Shown: positions 1-6,464 of the stretch, piece after piece
How the letters are laid out: each line of letters begins with the position of its first letter
Numbering within the stretch: the first letter of the stretch is position 1
Origin: an uncultured Planctomycetaceae bacterium
Lineage (GTDB): Bacteria > Planctomycetota > Planctomycetia > Planctomycetales > Planctomycetaceae
Assembly: GCA_937952455.1 (NCBI GenBank)
Contig: CALFYU010000665.1
Coordinates: 1 to 7,268, forward strand
Length of the DNA stretch: 7,268 nt
Direction of reading: 5' to 3'
Position numbers and translations under genes: made by a program
Notes under the pieces: model-generated
What the model was told of the DNA's origin: nothing
What the model saw: only the letters and a program-made list of their open reading frames with translations
Databases searched by the model: none

Positions 1-621
<621 letters not shown>

Positions 622-629
622 AAATCCAC

Positions 630-726
630 GTTTCACTCTCCAAAACTCGCTACCGCCCGTCGGTGGGACTCACACAACGAGTCTTCCACAACAGGCACTA
701 ACGAGCTTTTGGAACAAAAGTGAAAC
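630..726 (+). repeat. Imperfect stem-loop in the 16S trailer
   Basis: GTTTCACT (630-637) is the perfect complement of AGTGAAAC (719-726), and CCAAAA (640-645) of TTTTGG (707-712), leaving a 2x6 internal loop between the two helices. Within the enclosed loop, ACTCG (645-649) could pair with CGAGT (678-682), sharing one base with the outer helix, and ACCG (652-655) with CGGT (661-664). This could be an RNA processing structure in the pre-16S transcript. The main 16S processing stem would need the upstream flank, which is outside the window. The pairing is visible; the role is inferred. Confidence 0.45.
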
Positions 727-871
727 CCACGTCGTGACCTCGCCTGCCAGGGTGAGGCCACGCGACCAAACCGGCCTGACAACCGGTTCAAAAAACCCCA
801 GACAAAACCGCTCACACAACACGTCGCGAACCACCGACTCACGACGAACTCTCCAACCAGTGCATAAACCC

Positions 872-915
872 CCGCCCCGCCGGCGATCACCCCGATCCCG
901 ACGGGGCGGTTTTTT
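872..915 (+). terminator. Intrinsic terminator of the 16S transcript
   Basis: CCGCCCCG (872-879) pairs perfectly with CGGGGCGG (902-909), an all-GC 8-bp stem with a 22-base loop, directly followed by six T residues (910-915). It lies about 255 bases after the 16S 3' end, with no gene in between, so it most likely ends the rRNA transcript. The loop is longer than typical, which lowers certainty slightly. Confidence 0.75.
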
Positions 916-957
916 GCGCGCCGCACCAACCCCCAATCCCCGCCCCCCATAGCGCGA

Positions 958-977
958 CCCCCCGGCAAAGCGGGGGG
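958..977. repeat. Short GC hairpin after the rRNA terminator
   Basis: CCCCCCG (958-964) and CGGGGGG (971-977) form a perfect 7-bp stem closing a six-base loop. Neither strand has a T-run after it, so it is not a standard intrinsic terminator; it could back up the one at 872-915. It runs into a palindromic GGCCGGCC at 976-983. Confidence 0.5.
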
Positions 978-1195
978 CCGGCCGGTGGCGATATTGGCAA
1001 TGGTTGATCGCGGGTGGACAATTGAGCGCTTTGGGATTTACAATGGGGATTCATCAGCAATTTCAGCGTGCAGACACCCGGCGTCGTTGCACACAATTTC
1101 TCTCGAAGATTTCCCGGACAACCGTTTCATAAGGTATTATTGAAAAACGGCTTGCGCATGGCGATGCAGTCCGGGTTCGCTTGAATACCTCCCCC

Positions 1196-1210
1196 GAGGG
1201 CACACTCATG
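1196..1210 (+). promoter_or_regulatory. Ribosome binding site that fixes the DAHP synthase start
   Basis: GAGGG (1196-1200) is complementary to the anti-SD of the 16S gene in this same window and sits seven bases before ATG 1208. It favours this ATG over an in-frame TTG at 1181, which has no comparable site and would add nine residues not expected in the family. Confidence 0.7.
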
Positions 1211-2281
1211 GCCTCTACACATGATATCCACGTACGCGGGACCGTTCCGCTCGTCTCACCCAGCCAACTCAAGCAACAGTTGCCCGCCAGCGACGAGTCG
1301 ATCGACTGCGTCCTCACCAGTCGCGACATGATCGGCAAAATCCTCAGCGGCGATGATCAGCGGCTGATGATCATCGTCGGTCCCTGTTCCATTCACGACG
1401 AACAGGCCGCGCTGGAGTACGCCGAGCGGCTGGTGAAGTTAGCTCATGAACTATCCGACACGCTGTTGATCATCATGCGGGTCTACTTTGAAAAACCACG
1501 GACTACCGTCGGGTGGAAAGGGTTGATCAACGACCCCAATCTAGATGGCACGTTCGACATCGAACAGGGACTGCGCCGTGCGCGGACGTTGTTGCGACAG
1601 GTTACGGAATGGCAGTTGCCGACGGCCACGGAAATGCTCGACCCGATCACGCCGCAGTACACGGCCGATTTGGTCTCCTGGGCGTCGATTGGGGCGCGGA
1701 CGACCGAATCCCAAACGCACCGGCAAATGGCCAGTGGATTGTCGATGCCGGTCGGGTACAAAAACGCGACTGACGGCAATCCGGCGATCGCCATTCAGGC
1801 GATGCAGTCGGCCCAATCGCCGCACAGTTTTTTGGGAATCGACGAGCAGGGGCAGACCTGTATCGTGAATACGACCGGTAACCGCTTGGCGCACTTGATA
1901 TTGCGAGGCGGGCGTTCCGGGCCGAATTTTTCCGCCCGCCATGTGCAACTGGCGGGCCAAGCGATGATCGATGCCGGTTTGCGTCCGAATATCGTCGTCG
2001 ACTGCAGCCACGCCAATTCCAACAAGGATCACGAGCAGCAAATCCCCGCATTTCGCGACGTCTTGCGCCAGCGGGCTGAGGGAAACGGGCAGATCATCGG
2101 TATGATGCTGGAAAGCAATCTCAACGCCGGCAATCAGGGCCTGGGCGACGATCCGTCCGCGCTGAAATACGGCGTCTCGATTACCGACGCCTGTATCGAT
2201 TGGGAACAGACCGAATCCTTGCTGCGTGAAGCGGACGCCGCGATGAGCCAAGCCCTGGGCCAATCGGCCAGCGCGACGTGA
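1208..2281 (+). CDS. aroF: 3-deoxy-7-phosphoheptulonate (DAHP) synthase, class I, AroF/AroG/AroH type
   Basis: This cytoplasmic enzyme condenses phosphoenolpyruvate with erythrose 4-phosphate, the first committed step of the shikimate pathway. The product is 357 residues (E. coli AroG is 350). Signatures appear in order: GPCSIHD (58-64), MRVYFEKPRTTVGWKGLIND (90-109), GARTTESQTHRQMASGLSMP (162-181), LRGG (232-235), DCSHANSNKD (265-274), MLESNLNAGNQ (300-310) and SITDACI (324-330). The four metal ligands known from E. coli AroG (Cys61, His268, Glu302, Asp326) align with Cys60, His268, Glu302 and Asp327, so the enzyme should be active. LDPxTPQY (144-151) and SLSMPVG-like residues resemble tyrosine-sensitive AroF more than AroG, but feedback specificity cannot be settled by eye and the symbol is provisional. 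The gene stands alone; no other shikimate gene is adjacent. The start is set by the ribosome binding site at 1196. Confidence 0.96.
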   Translation: MASTHDIHVRGTVPLVSPSQLKQQLPASDESIDCVLTSRDMIGKILSGDDQRLMIIVGPCSIHDEQAALEYAERLVKLAHELSDTLLIIMRVYFEKPRTTVGWKGLINDPNLDGTFDIEQGLRRARTLLRQVTEWQLPTATEMLDPITPQYTADLVSWASIGARTTESQTHRQMASGLSMPVGYKNATDGNPAIAIQAMQSAQSPHSFLGIDEQGQTCIVNTTGNRLAHLILRGGRSGPNFSARHVQLAGQAMIDAGLRPNIVVDCSHANSNKDHEQQIPAFRDVLRQRAEGNGQIIGMMLESNLNAGNQGLGDDPSALKYGVSITDACIDWEQTESLLREADAAMSQALGQSASAT

Positions 2282-2389
2282 GCTGTCCCGCGTCGATGAT
2301 CCCCTTTGACAGCCGCCACCGCCGGGATGAATCAGCGAGGGCCGAACTCGTGGAGCAAAGCGGCCGCGAGTTGCCGAATCATCGCCGAA

Positions 2390-2420
2390 TCGCACGACTC
2401 AGAGTGCGAGACTTCGTTTT
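2390..2420 (+). terminator. Weak terminator candidate after the DAHP synthase gene
   Basis: TCGCAC (2390-2395) pairs with GTGCGA (2404-2409) across an eight-base loop; a run of four T follows at 2417-2420. The T-run is short and seven bases away from the stem, and the hairpin is about 110 bases past the stop codon, so this is only a candidate. Confidence 0.25.
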
Positions 2421-2804
2421 CATGTGGTCCGGAAGTCGGCAGGCCCGCTCGTTCGGTTGATGGGCGGCGGGCTGTCGACCTGGACTCGGAATTCAACGAC
2501 CGTGAAAGTTTCCCCAATACCCTTTTCATTTCCAATTGTCTGGCATCAATAGTTTTACACTATAAGTAGTTTCAAAACCCTCTGATGCGTCACTCAGACA
2601 CTTTCATCAAAGGTTATCGAAGGAGCGCAACCGGGCTTTGAAACTGGTTCTACGAAAAAAAGGGCTGACACGCCTGGCCCCGGTCAAATCGCACCAGGCC
2701 AAGCGTAGTTCTCGCTCGTTTGTTACAGAAAAAATCGGAAGAAATTCGGGTGATTTGAAAAAAATGCGTCACTTTCTTGGTTTGAAGTCGAATGCGACGC
2801 TCGG

Positions 2805-2835
2805 CTGGTCAACCAGGGGGGCGGGAGGTTAGAAT
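2805..2835 (+). promoter_or_regulatory. Candidate bioB promoter with overlapping palindrome
   Basis: TGGTCA (2806-2811) and TAGAAT (2830-2835) match sigma-70 type -35 and -10 boxes at 4/6 and 5/6 positions with an 18-base spacer, about 50 bases before the bioB ATG. The -35 box lies inside the inverted repeat CTGGT-CA-ACCAG (2805-2816), where a repressor could sit. It does not resemble the BirA, BioR or BioQ operator consensus sequences that I know. Confidence 0.35.
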
Positions 2836-2883
2836 CAGGCCCCTTTAAGGCCGATCGGTGGTCAATTTCTGCACATTAGACGA

Positions 2884-3933
2884 ATGAACTCAATGGATTC
2901 TTCAGCATACGGAATGCCGCGTTGGGACGATTTGGCCACCTTGGTCCTGGGCGGCGAACATTGCGGACGCGATGACGCGACGGCAATTCTTGAAGCGGAC
3001 GATTTGGAGGTTCCGGCGCTGTTGGCGGCCGCATTTCGGATCCGCCACCATTATTTCGGCCGCAAGGTCCAGCTCTATTTTCTGCAGAATGCCAAGAGCG
3101 GACTATGTCCTGAGGATTGCGGCTATTGTTCGCAGTCCAAGGTCTCTGATGCCGAAATTCCCCGCTACGTAATGAGCGACGAAGCGACGCTGATGGCCGG
3201 AGCCCAGCGGGCCTATGAATCGCAGGCGAAGACCTATTGCATTGTCGCTAGCGGACGCGGACCGACTCAGCGGGAACTGCAGCACGTCGCCGCGACCGTG
3301 CGGAAGATCAAGCAGGCCTATCCGCTTCACATTTGTGCCTGTCTGGGACTGCTCAAACCCGAAGATGCGCAGGTGCTCAAAGACGCCGGCGTGGACCGCA
3401 TCAATCATAATCTGAACACCAGCGAAAACTATCACGCCGATATTGTCACGACGCATACCTACGCCGATCGCGTTGCCACCCTGAGAGCGGCCCGCAATGC
3501 GGGATTGGAGCTGTGCAGCGGCGGGATTCTCGGCATGGGGGAACAGCACAGTGACGTTGTCGACATGGCAATGGCCCTGCGGGAATTCGAGGTCGAATCG
3601 ATTCCGGTGAATTTCCTACACCCGATCGACGGAACGCCACTGGCAGGCAAGCGCGACCTGAATCCGCGCGACTGCCTGCGGGCGCTGTGCATGTTCCGCT
3701 TTACCAATCCGGCGACGGAGATTCGCATCGCCGGCGGCCGCGAACTGCATCTCAAAAGTCTGCAGTCGCAGGCGCTGTATGCGGCGAACTCATTGTTTGT
3801 GAGTGACTATCTCACAACGGCTGGCCAACCCGCGGAGGAAGACGTGCGGATGATCGAAGATCTCGGTTTTGAGATCGTGATGGCCGGCGGCGAAATCGCG
3901 GTGAAGTCCTGCGAGACTGCGGCGGCGGATTAG
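2884..3933 (+). CDS. bioB: Biotin synthase, radical SAM enzyme
   Basis: BioB inserts sulfur into dethiobiotin to close the thiophane ring, the last step of biotin synthesis, using S-adenosylmethionine radicals. The 349-residue product matches the usual size (E. coli 346). The radical-SAM CxxxCxxC motif is at Cys75, Cys79 and Cys82 within NAKSGLCPEDCGYCSQS. The ligands of the auxiliary [2Fe-2S] cluster, E. coli Cys97, Cys128, Cys188 and Arg260, align with Cys119 (TYCIVASGRGP), Cys151 (HICACLGLL), Cys211 (LCSGGILGMGE) and Arg281 (RIAGGRE). INHNLNTSENY (173-183) and VNFLHPIDGTPL (242-253) are further family signatures. No other bio gene is in the window, so this is a stand-alone bioB. No Shine-Dalgarno is visible before ATG 2884; an in-frame ATG three codons later (2893) is possible. 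Confidence 0.97.
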   Translation: MNSMDSSAYGMPRWDDLATLVLGGEHCGRDDATAILEADDLEVPALLAAAFRIRHHYFGRKVQLYFLQNAKSGLCPEDCGYCSQSKVSDAEIPRYVMSDEATLMAGAQRAYESQAKTYCIVASGRGPTQRELQHVAATVRKIKQAYPLHICACLGLLKPEDAQVLKDAGVDRINHNLNTSENYHADIVTTHTYADRVATLRAARNAGLELCSGGILGMGEQHSDVVDMAMALREFEVESIPVNFLHPIDGTPLAGKRDLNPRDCLRALCMFRFTNPATEIRIAGGRELHLKSLQSQALYAANSLFVSDYLTTAGQPAEEDVRMIEDLGFEIVMAGGEIAVKSCETAAAD

Positions 3934-3945
3934 GACGAACCGGCA

Positions 3946-3985
3946 AGAATCAGCCGATTTCGTCTCCACCCGCTGGGGTGATTCT
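3946..3985 (+). repeat. Inverted repeat shortly after bioB
   Basis: AGAATCA (3946-3952) and TGATTCT (3979-3985) are perfect complements, enclosing a 26-base loop that starts 12 bases after the bioB stop. There is no T-run afterwards, so it may be a 3'-end stabilising hairpin or a non-canonical terminator rather than a classical one. Confidence 0.3.
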
Positions 3986-4107
3986 GTTAGCATCCGCCGC
4001 CTGGAAACGGTGGGCCGGGGTGCCGCTGCGCCGCGAGCGCGATGCAACCGCCCCGCCTCCTCACCTCACATATTTCGGCCGAAAACCACGCCGGTTGCGT
4101 TTCACGG

Positions 4108-4123
4108 AAGGAACCGCACGATG
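4108..4123 (+). promoter_or_regulatory. Ribosome binding site deciding the lipoprotein start
   Basis: AAGGAA (4108-4113) lies seven bases before ATG 4121. The frame is open further upstream to a GTG at 4010, but that start would put 37 Arg/Pro-rich residues in front of a clear signal peptide, so ATG 4121 is preferred. Confidence 0.65.
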
Positions 4124-5092
4124 CATTGCTGTTTGATCCGCCGATCATTGGTCCTGTTGATTGCCTGGGCGAGCTGGACGCCGTCGCTTACGGCATGTGA
4201 AAACACGGATGCGACCGCTGCAACCGACGCGGACACGCCGGCAGCCGCGGAGGAGAGCGTTCAACGATACAAACTCGCCTATGTCTTCACCACAGGTCAG
4301 GTGGTCCATTTGGCGTCTGAATTTCAGGCGCAGATGTCAGTAAGGTTTAAAGAAGCCAAACAGGTCGACAAAAACAGCAGCAAACTGTGGAAACACTACA
4401 CGGTAATCAGCGTCGCCCCGGATGGGACCGGGACATTGGAATTGCAATTGGATAAAGCGCATCAACAGGTGCAGTTTGGCGACAATCCGCCGGAGATCTT
4501 TAAAAGCGACGACCCGAAATATCACCATCGCAAGTTTCGCGACACGTTGGCCAAGATCGGCCACCCGACGGCGGTGATTGATTATTCTCCCCAGGGTAAG
4601 CTGCTGCAGGTGGTGGAACCGTCGGGGGACAAGAAGATCGCTCCCCGCAAACGGCCCCCGCAGGACCATCAGGGCTTTTTGATTCCGCTGCCCGCGGAAC
4701 CGGTCGCTGTCGGCGACACGTGGAAAGATCCGTTTCAACAAGAGGTCGGAATCAAGGGTGGGCTGAAACGCGCGATCGATATGGTACGGGTTTATGAGTT
4801 GGAATCGGTCGAAGGCGACTTGGCGAAGATCAGCTTCAAGACCTCCATCCTGACACCGGTGAACAACGAAGAAATCCTGGCCCAATTGAGCCAGCGGCAA
4901 ACCGAGGGGACGATCACCTTCGATATGCAAAAGGGGCTGATCGTGGCCAAGCTGATTACTGTCAATGAGTCGGTGGTCAATGCGTTCGGCGAGGGGACCT
5001 CGCTCCACACCGCGACGAAACTGACCGAATCGGTCGCGTCGTCGGAAGTCGTTGCGGAGAAGGTGCAGCCGGCTTCCGCCGAGACCAAGTGA
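4121..5092 (+). CDS. Predicted exported lipoprotein of unknown function
   Basis: The 323-residue product starts with a classical export signal: Arg7-Arg8, a hydrophobic core (LVLLIAWASW, 10-19) and a lipobox LTAC ending at Cys26, so it is predicted to be lipid-anchored. An Ala/Thr/Asp-rich linker (about 28-45) leads to a mature domain that starts RYKLAYVFTTGQVVHL (49-64) and is rich in alternating beta-strand patterns: SKLWKHYTVISV (87-98), GTLELQLDKA (104-113), HPTAVIDYSPQGKLLQVVE (148-166), GDTWKD (198-203) and GTITFDMQKGLIVAKL (263-278). This layout recalls secreted planctomycete proteins grouped as DUF6263, but that link is from memory and unverified. No catalytic motif is visible, no membrane helix follows the signal, and the C-terminus is Ser/Ala/Val/Lys-rich. 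Its neighbours give no clue to function. A start at 4121 is supported by an AAGGAA site. Confidence 0.88.
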   Translation: MHCCLIRRSLVLLIAWASWTPSLTACENTDATAATDADTPAAAEESVQRYKLAYVFTTGQVVHLASEFQAQMSVRFKEAKQVDKNSSKLWKHYTVISVAPDGTGTLELQLDKAHQQVQFGDNPPEIFKSDDPKYHHRKFRDTLAKIGHPTAVIDYSPQGKLLQVVEPSGDKKIAPRKRPPQDHQGFLIPLPAEPVAVGDTWKDPFQQEVGIKGGLKRAIDMVRVYELESVEGDLAKISFKTSILTPVNNEEILAQLSQRQTEGTITFDMQKGLIVAKLITVNESVVNAFGEGTSLHTATKLTESVASSEVVAEKVQPASAETK

Positions 5093-5148
5093 CGTGTTGC
5101 TCGGTGGAACGGCAGATACGGGCAGCAATTTGTCGAGGCGGCGGAGCG

Positions 5149-5176
5149 TTGACCTCGCTCGCAATTCGCCTAAACT
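5149..5176 (+). promoter_or_regulatory. Candidate promoter of the diadenylate cyclase gene
   Basis: TTGACC (5149-5154, 5/6 match to the -35 consensus) and TAAACT (5171-5176, 4/6 match to -10) are separated by 16 bases. Transcription would start near 5183, giving a leader of about 95 bases before ATG 5279. It suggests that the gene is transcribed separately from the lipoprotein gene. Confidence 0.45.
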
Positions 5177-5192
5177 GGGGATGCTGGAGCGC

Positions 5193-5212
5193 TTGGCGCG
5201 AATTGGCGCGCC
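5193..5212. repeat. Tandem TTGGCGCG repeat that can also fold as a hairpin
   Basis: TTGGCGCG occurs at 5193-5200 and again at 5203-5210, ten bases apart, about one helical turn. The same bases also give a 6-bp stem, GGCGCG (5195-5200) with CGCGCC (5207-5212), around a six-base loop. It lies just after the predicted transcription start of the cyclase gene and could be a protein site or an RNA hairpin. Confidence 0.5.
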
Positions 5213-5278
5213 GGACGCCTACTGGCCCGTCCCATCCGTACCCGCCATACATCGCATGAAAACGTCGACCGTCGCTTG

Positions 5279-6211
5279 ATGAAACGCACCGCGATCTCCG
5301 AACAATTCGAGGCCGTACTCGATGCGGCCCGCCGTACCGCACAGAAAATTGACGCGGAGGCGATCGTTTTATTAGCGGATTTGCCATACGAGTTCGACGC
5401 AATCAAACGGGCGATTGGCAAGTCGCCTTTGCTGGTGGCCAGCGACAAGCCGGACGTGCAACGCTGTGCTTCGGAAGACGGCGTCGCGTTGGTACCGCTG
5501 ATCAATGAGCCGGAAACGGTGCAGATGCAGCTCAGCCAAGCGCTGTTGGAGGCAATCGCCGACGACCTGCTGCGGCCGGGCGTGACGGTGGTGGCGATCT
5601 ATCCCGGCTTCGAGGTCAATGCGGTCGACACTATCAGCATCGTGAACTTGACCGAGCATTTGGTCCGCTTGACCGCCCGCGATCTGCAGCGATTGGAGAC
5701 ACAGGTCCCGTTGGAGACCTTGCGAATGGTGGTGGACTTGGCCTGCGAAATCGGCCGTGAAGGGCGTGAGGGGAAACCGGTCGGCACCACGTTTGTCGTC
5801 GGGGACCACCGCAAGGTGTTGCGTTTGTCACATCCGACGATCCACAATCCGTTTCGCGGCTACGCAAAGAAAGAACGCCAGTTTCGGGATCCCCGCACGC
5901 GGGAGAGCATCAAGGAATTTGCCCAGATCGACTGCGCGTTTGTGATTACGTCGGACGGTTTCGTTGAGGCGGCCGGCGTTTATCTCGACGCCCCGGCACA
6001 TGGCTTGACACTTTCCAAGGGACTGGGCTCGCGGCATTGGGCGGCGGCGGCGATTTCCAAATCGACCAAGGCGATCGCCATAACCGTCTCCGAATCGACC
6101 GGCACCGTCCGCCTGTTCCAGGACGGCATCGTGATGCTCCGCATTGAACCGCTCGATCGGGCGATGAAATGGCAGGCGTTCGAGTTCGAGCCTCCGCCCA
6201 CGAGCGATTAA
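5279..6211 (+). CDS. Diadenylate cyclase (DAC/DisA_N domain) protein, c-di-AMP synthesis, variant active site
   Basis: The family joins two ATP into the second messenger c-di-AMP. The 310-residue product has an alpha/beta N-terminal half (about 1-145; AEAIVLLAD, SPLLVASDKPDV, VTVVAIYPGFEV) that recalls the pyruvate-kinase C-terminal-like domain of archaeal DacZ, followed by a DAC domain (about 148-290): EIGREGREGKPVGTTFVVGD (157-176), IDCAFVITSDGFVEAAGVYL (217-236), KGLGSRHWAAAAISK (247-261) and AITVSESTGTVRLFQDG (267-283). The canonical DGA motif reads DCA (218-220), keeping the catalytic Asp, and RHR reads RHW (252-254). It has no membrane helices (unlike CdaA) and no C-terminal helix-hairpin-helix DNA-binding domain (unlike DisA), so it should be soluble. 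ATG 5279 follows an in-frame TTG at 5276 and overlaps the stop of a seven-codon frame (5256-5279). No Shine-Dalgarno is evident. Family assignment is firm; activity is inferred. Confidence 0.88.
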   Translation: MKRTAISEQFEAVLDAARRTAQKIDAEAIVLLADLPYEFDAIKRAIGKSPLLVASDKPDVQRCASEDGVALVPLINEPETVQMQLSQALLEAIADDLLRPGVTVVAIYPGFEVNAVDTISIVNLTEHLVRLTARDLQRLETQVPLETLRMVVDLACEIGREGREGKPVGTTFVVGDHRKVLRLSHPTIHNPFRGYAKKERQFRDPRTRESIKEFAQIDCAFVITSDGFVEAAGVYLDAPAHGLTLSKGLGSRHWAAAAISKSTKAIAITVSESTGTVRLFQDGIVMLRIEPLDRAMKWQAFEFEPPPTSD

Positions 6212-6464
6212 CGTTGATTTGGGGCTTGACGTGAGAGTCGCGGGCCACCGGCCTCTATTCGTCCCAGCCTCTGATTGCGCCGGTACTGGCATCGCGGTCT
6301 CGCCGGTCGGTACGTCGCCGCAGTAGATGGCCAAACGTTTCTTGCGTGCGCAGATGATATCGGGCCGCCGCCCCGCTAAAGTGGTACGTGAATATCTTTC
6401 GCCCCTCTTTGGGGGGCAGTTTTCTGCACGTCTTAGCGGCCGACAATCGCATACTCCGGGAACC
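6212..6464. other. Gap between cyclase and permease genes
   Basis: No separate gene is supported here. The right half holds a nested stem-loop (6373-6439). The permease frame is open upstream to an ATG at 6327, directly after an in-frame TAG (6324-6326), so up to 46 extra residues are formally possible; see the permease entry. I see no clear promoter. Confidence 0.5.
6373..6439 (+). promoter_or_regulatory. Nested stem-loop before the permease gene, with terminator-like inner hairpin
   Basis: Outer helix: CCGCTAA (6373-6379) with TTAGCGG (6433-6439), continued after a bulge by ACGTG (6386-6390) with CACGT (6427-6431). Inner helix: GCCCC (6401-6405) with GGGGC (6413-6417), loop of seven, then T4 at 6420-6423. 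The inner hairpin with its T-run resembles an intrinsic terminator for the cyclase transcript; enclosed in the outer helix it could instead be a structured leader. Pairing is visible; the role is inferred. Confidence 0.4.

Larger units (their letters stand above)
2282..2883. other. Non-coding gap between DAHP synthase and biotin synthase
   Basis: I see no convincing gene in these 600 bases. The part after the DAHP synthase stop is GC-rich and contains a weak hairpin (2390-2420). From about 2500 to 2580 the sequence becomes notably AT-rich, with a TTGTCT (2536-2541) and TATAAG (2561-2566) separated by 19 bases, too far apart for a good promoter. A motif ATGCGTCACT occurs at 2585-2594 and 2764-2773. 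GCCTGG (2672-2677) and CCAGGC (2694-2699) form an inverted repeat. A 64-codon basic frame (2638-2832, TTG start) has no recognisable domain and is not called. A promoter candidate for the next gene lies at 2806-2835. Confidence 0.65.

Noticed and set aside
633..968. 111-codon minus-strand frame across the rRNA trailer and terminator
   Set aside because: Low-complexity Arg/Gly content, contains the terminator hairpin, no family resemblance.
1158..1184. Possible attenuator leader peptide before the DAHP synthase gene
   Set aside because: Eight codons with only one Phe and no Tyr or Trp, and no paired terminator/antiterminator seen nearby.
1541..2395. 284-codon open frame on the minus strand across the DAHP synthase gene
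   Set aside because: It lies antisense to a gene with complete catalytic residues, is rich in Arg and Gly, and shows no recognisable domain; a typical GC-rich shadow frame.
2536..2566. Promoter TTGTCT...TATAAG in the AT-rich patch before bioB
   Set aside because: The 19-base spacer and poor -35 make it weaker than the candidate at 2806-2835; kept only as a note.
2556..2566. BioR/BirA-like operator at TTACACTATAA
   Set aside because: It has only outer TTA/TAA symmetry and does not fit the known BioR (10-base TTATNNATAA-like) or BirA consensus; it is also over 300 bases from bioB.
2638..2832. 64-codon basic frame with TTG start before bioB
   Set aside because: AGGAG lies 12 bases before the TTG, too far to be persuasive; no domain is recognised, and the frame overlaps the candidate bioB promoter.
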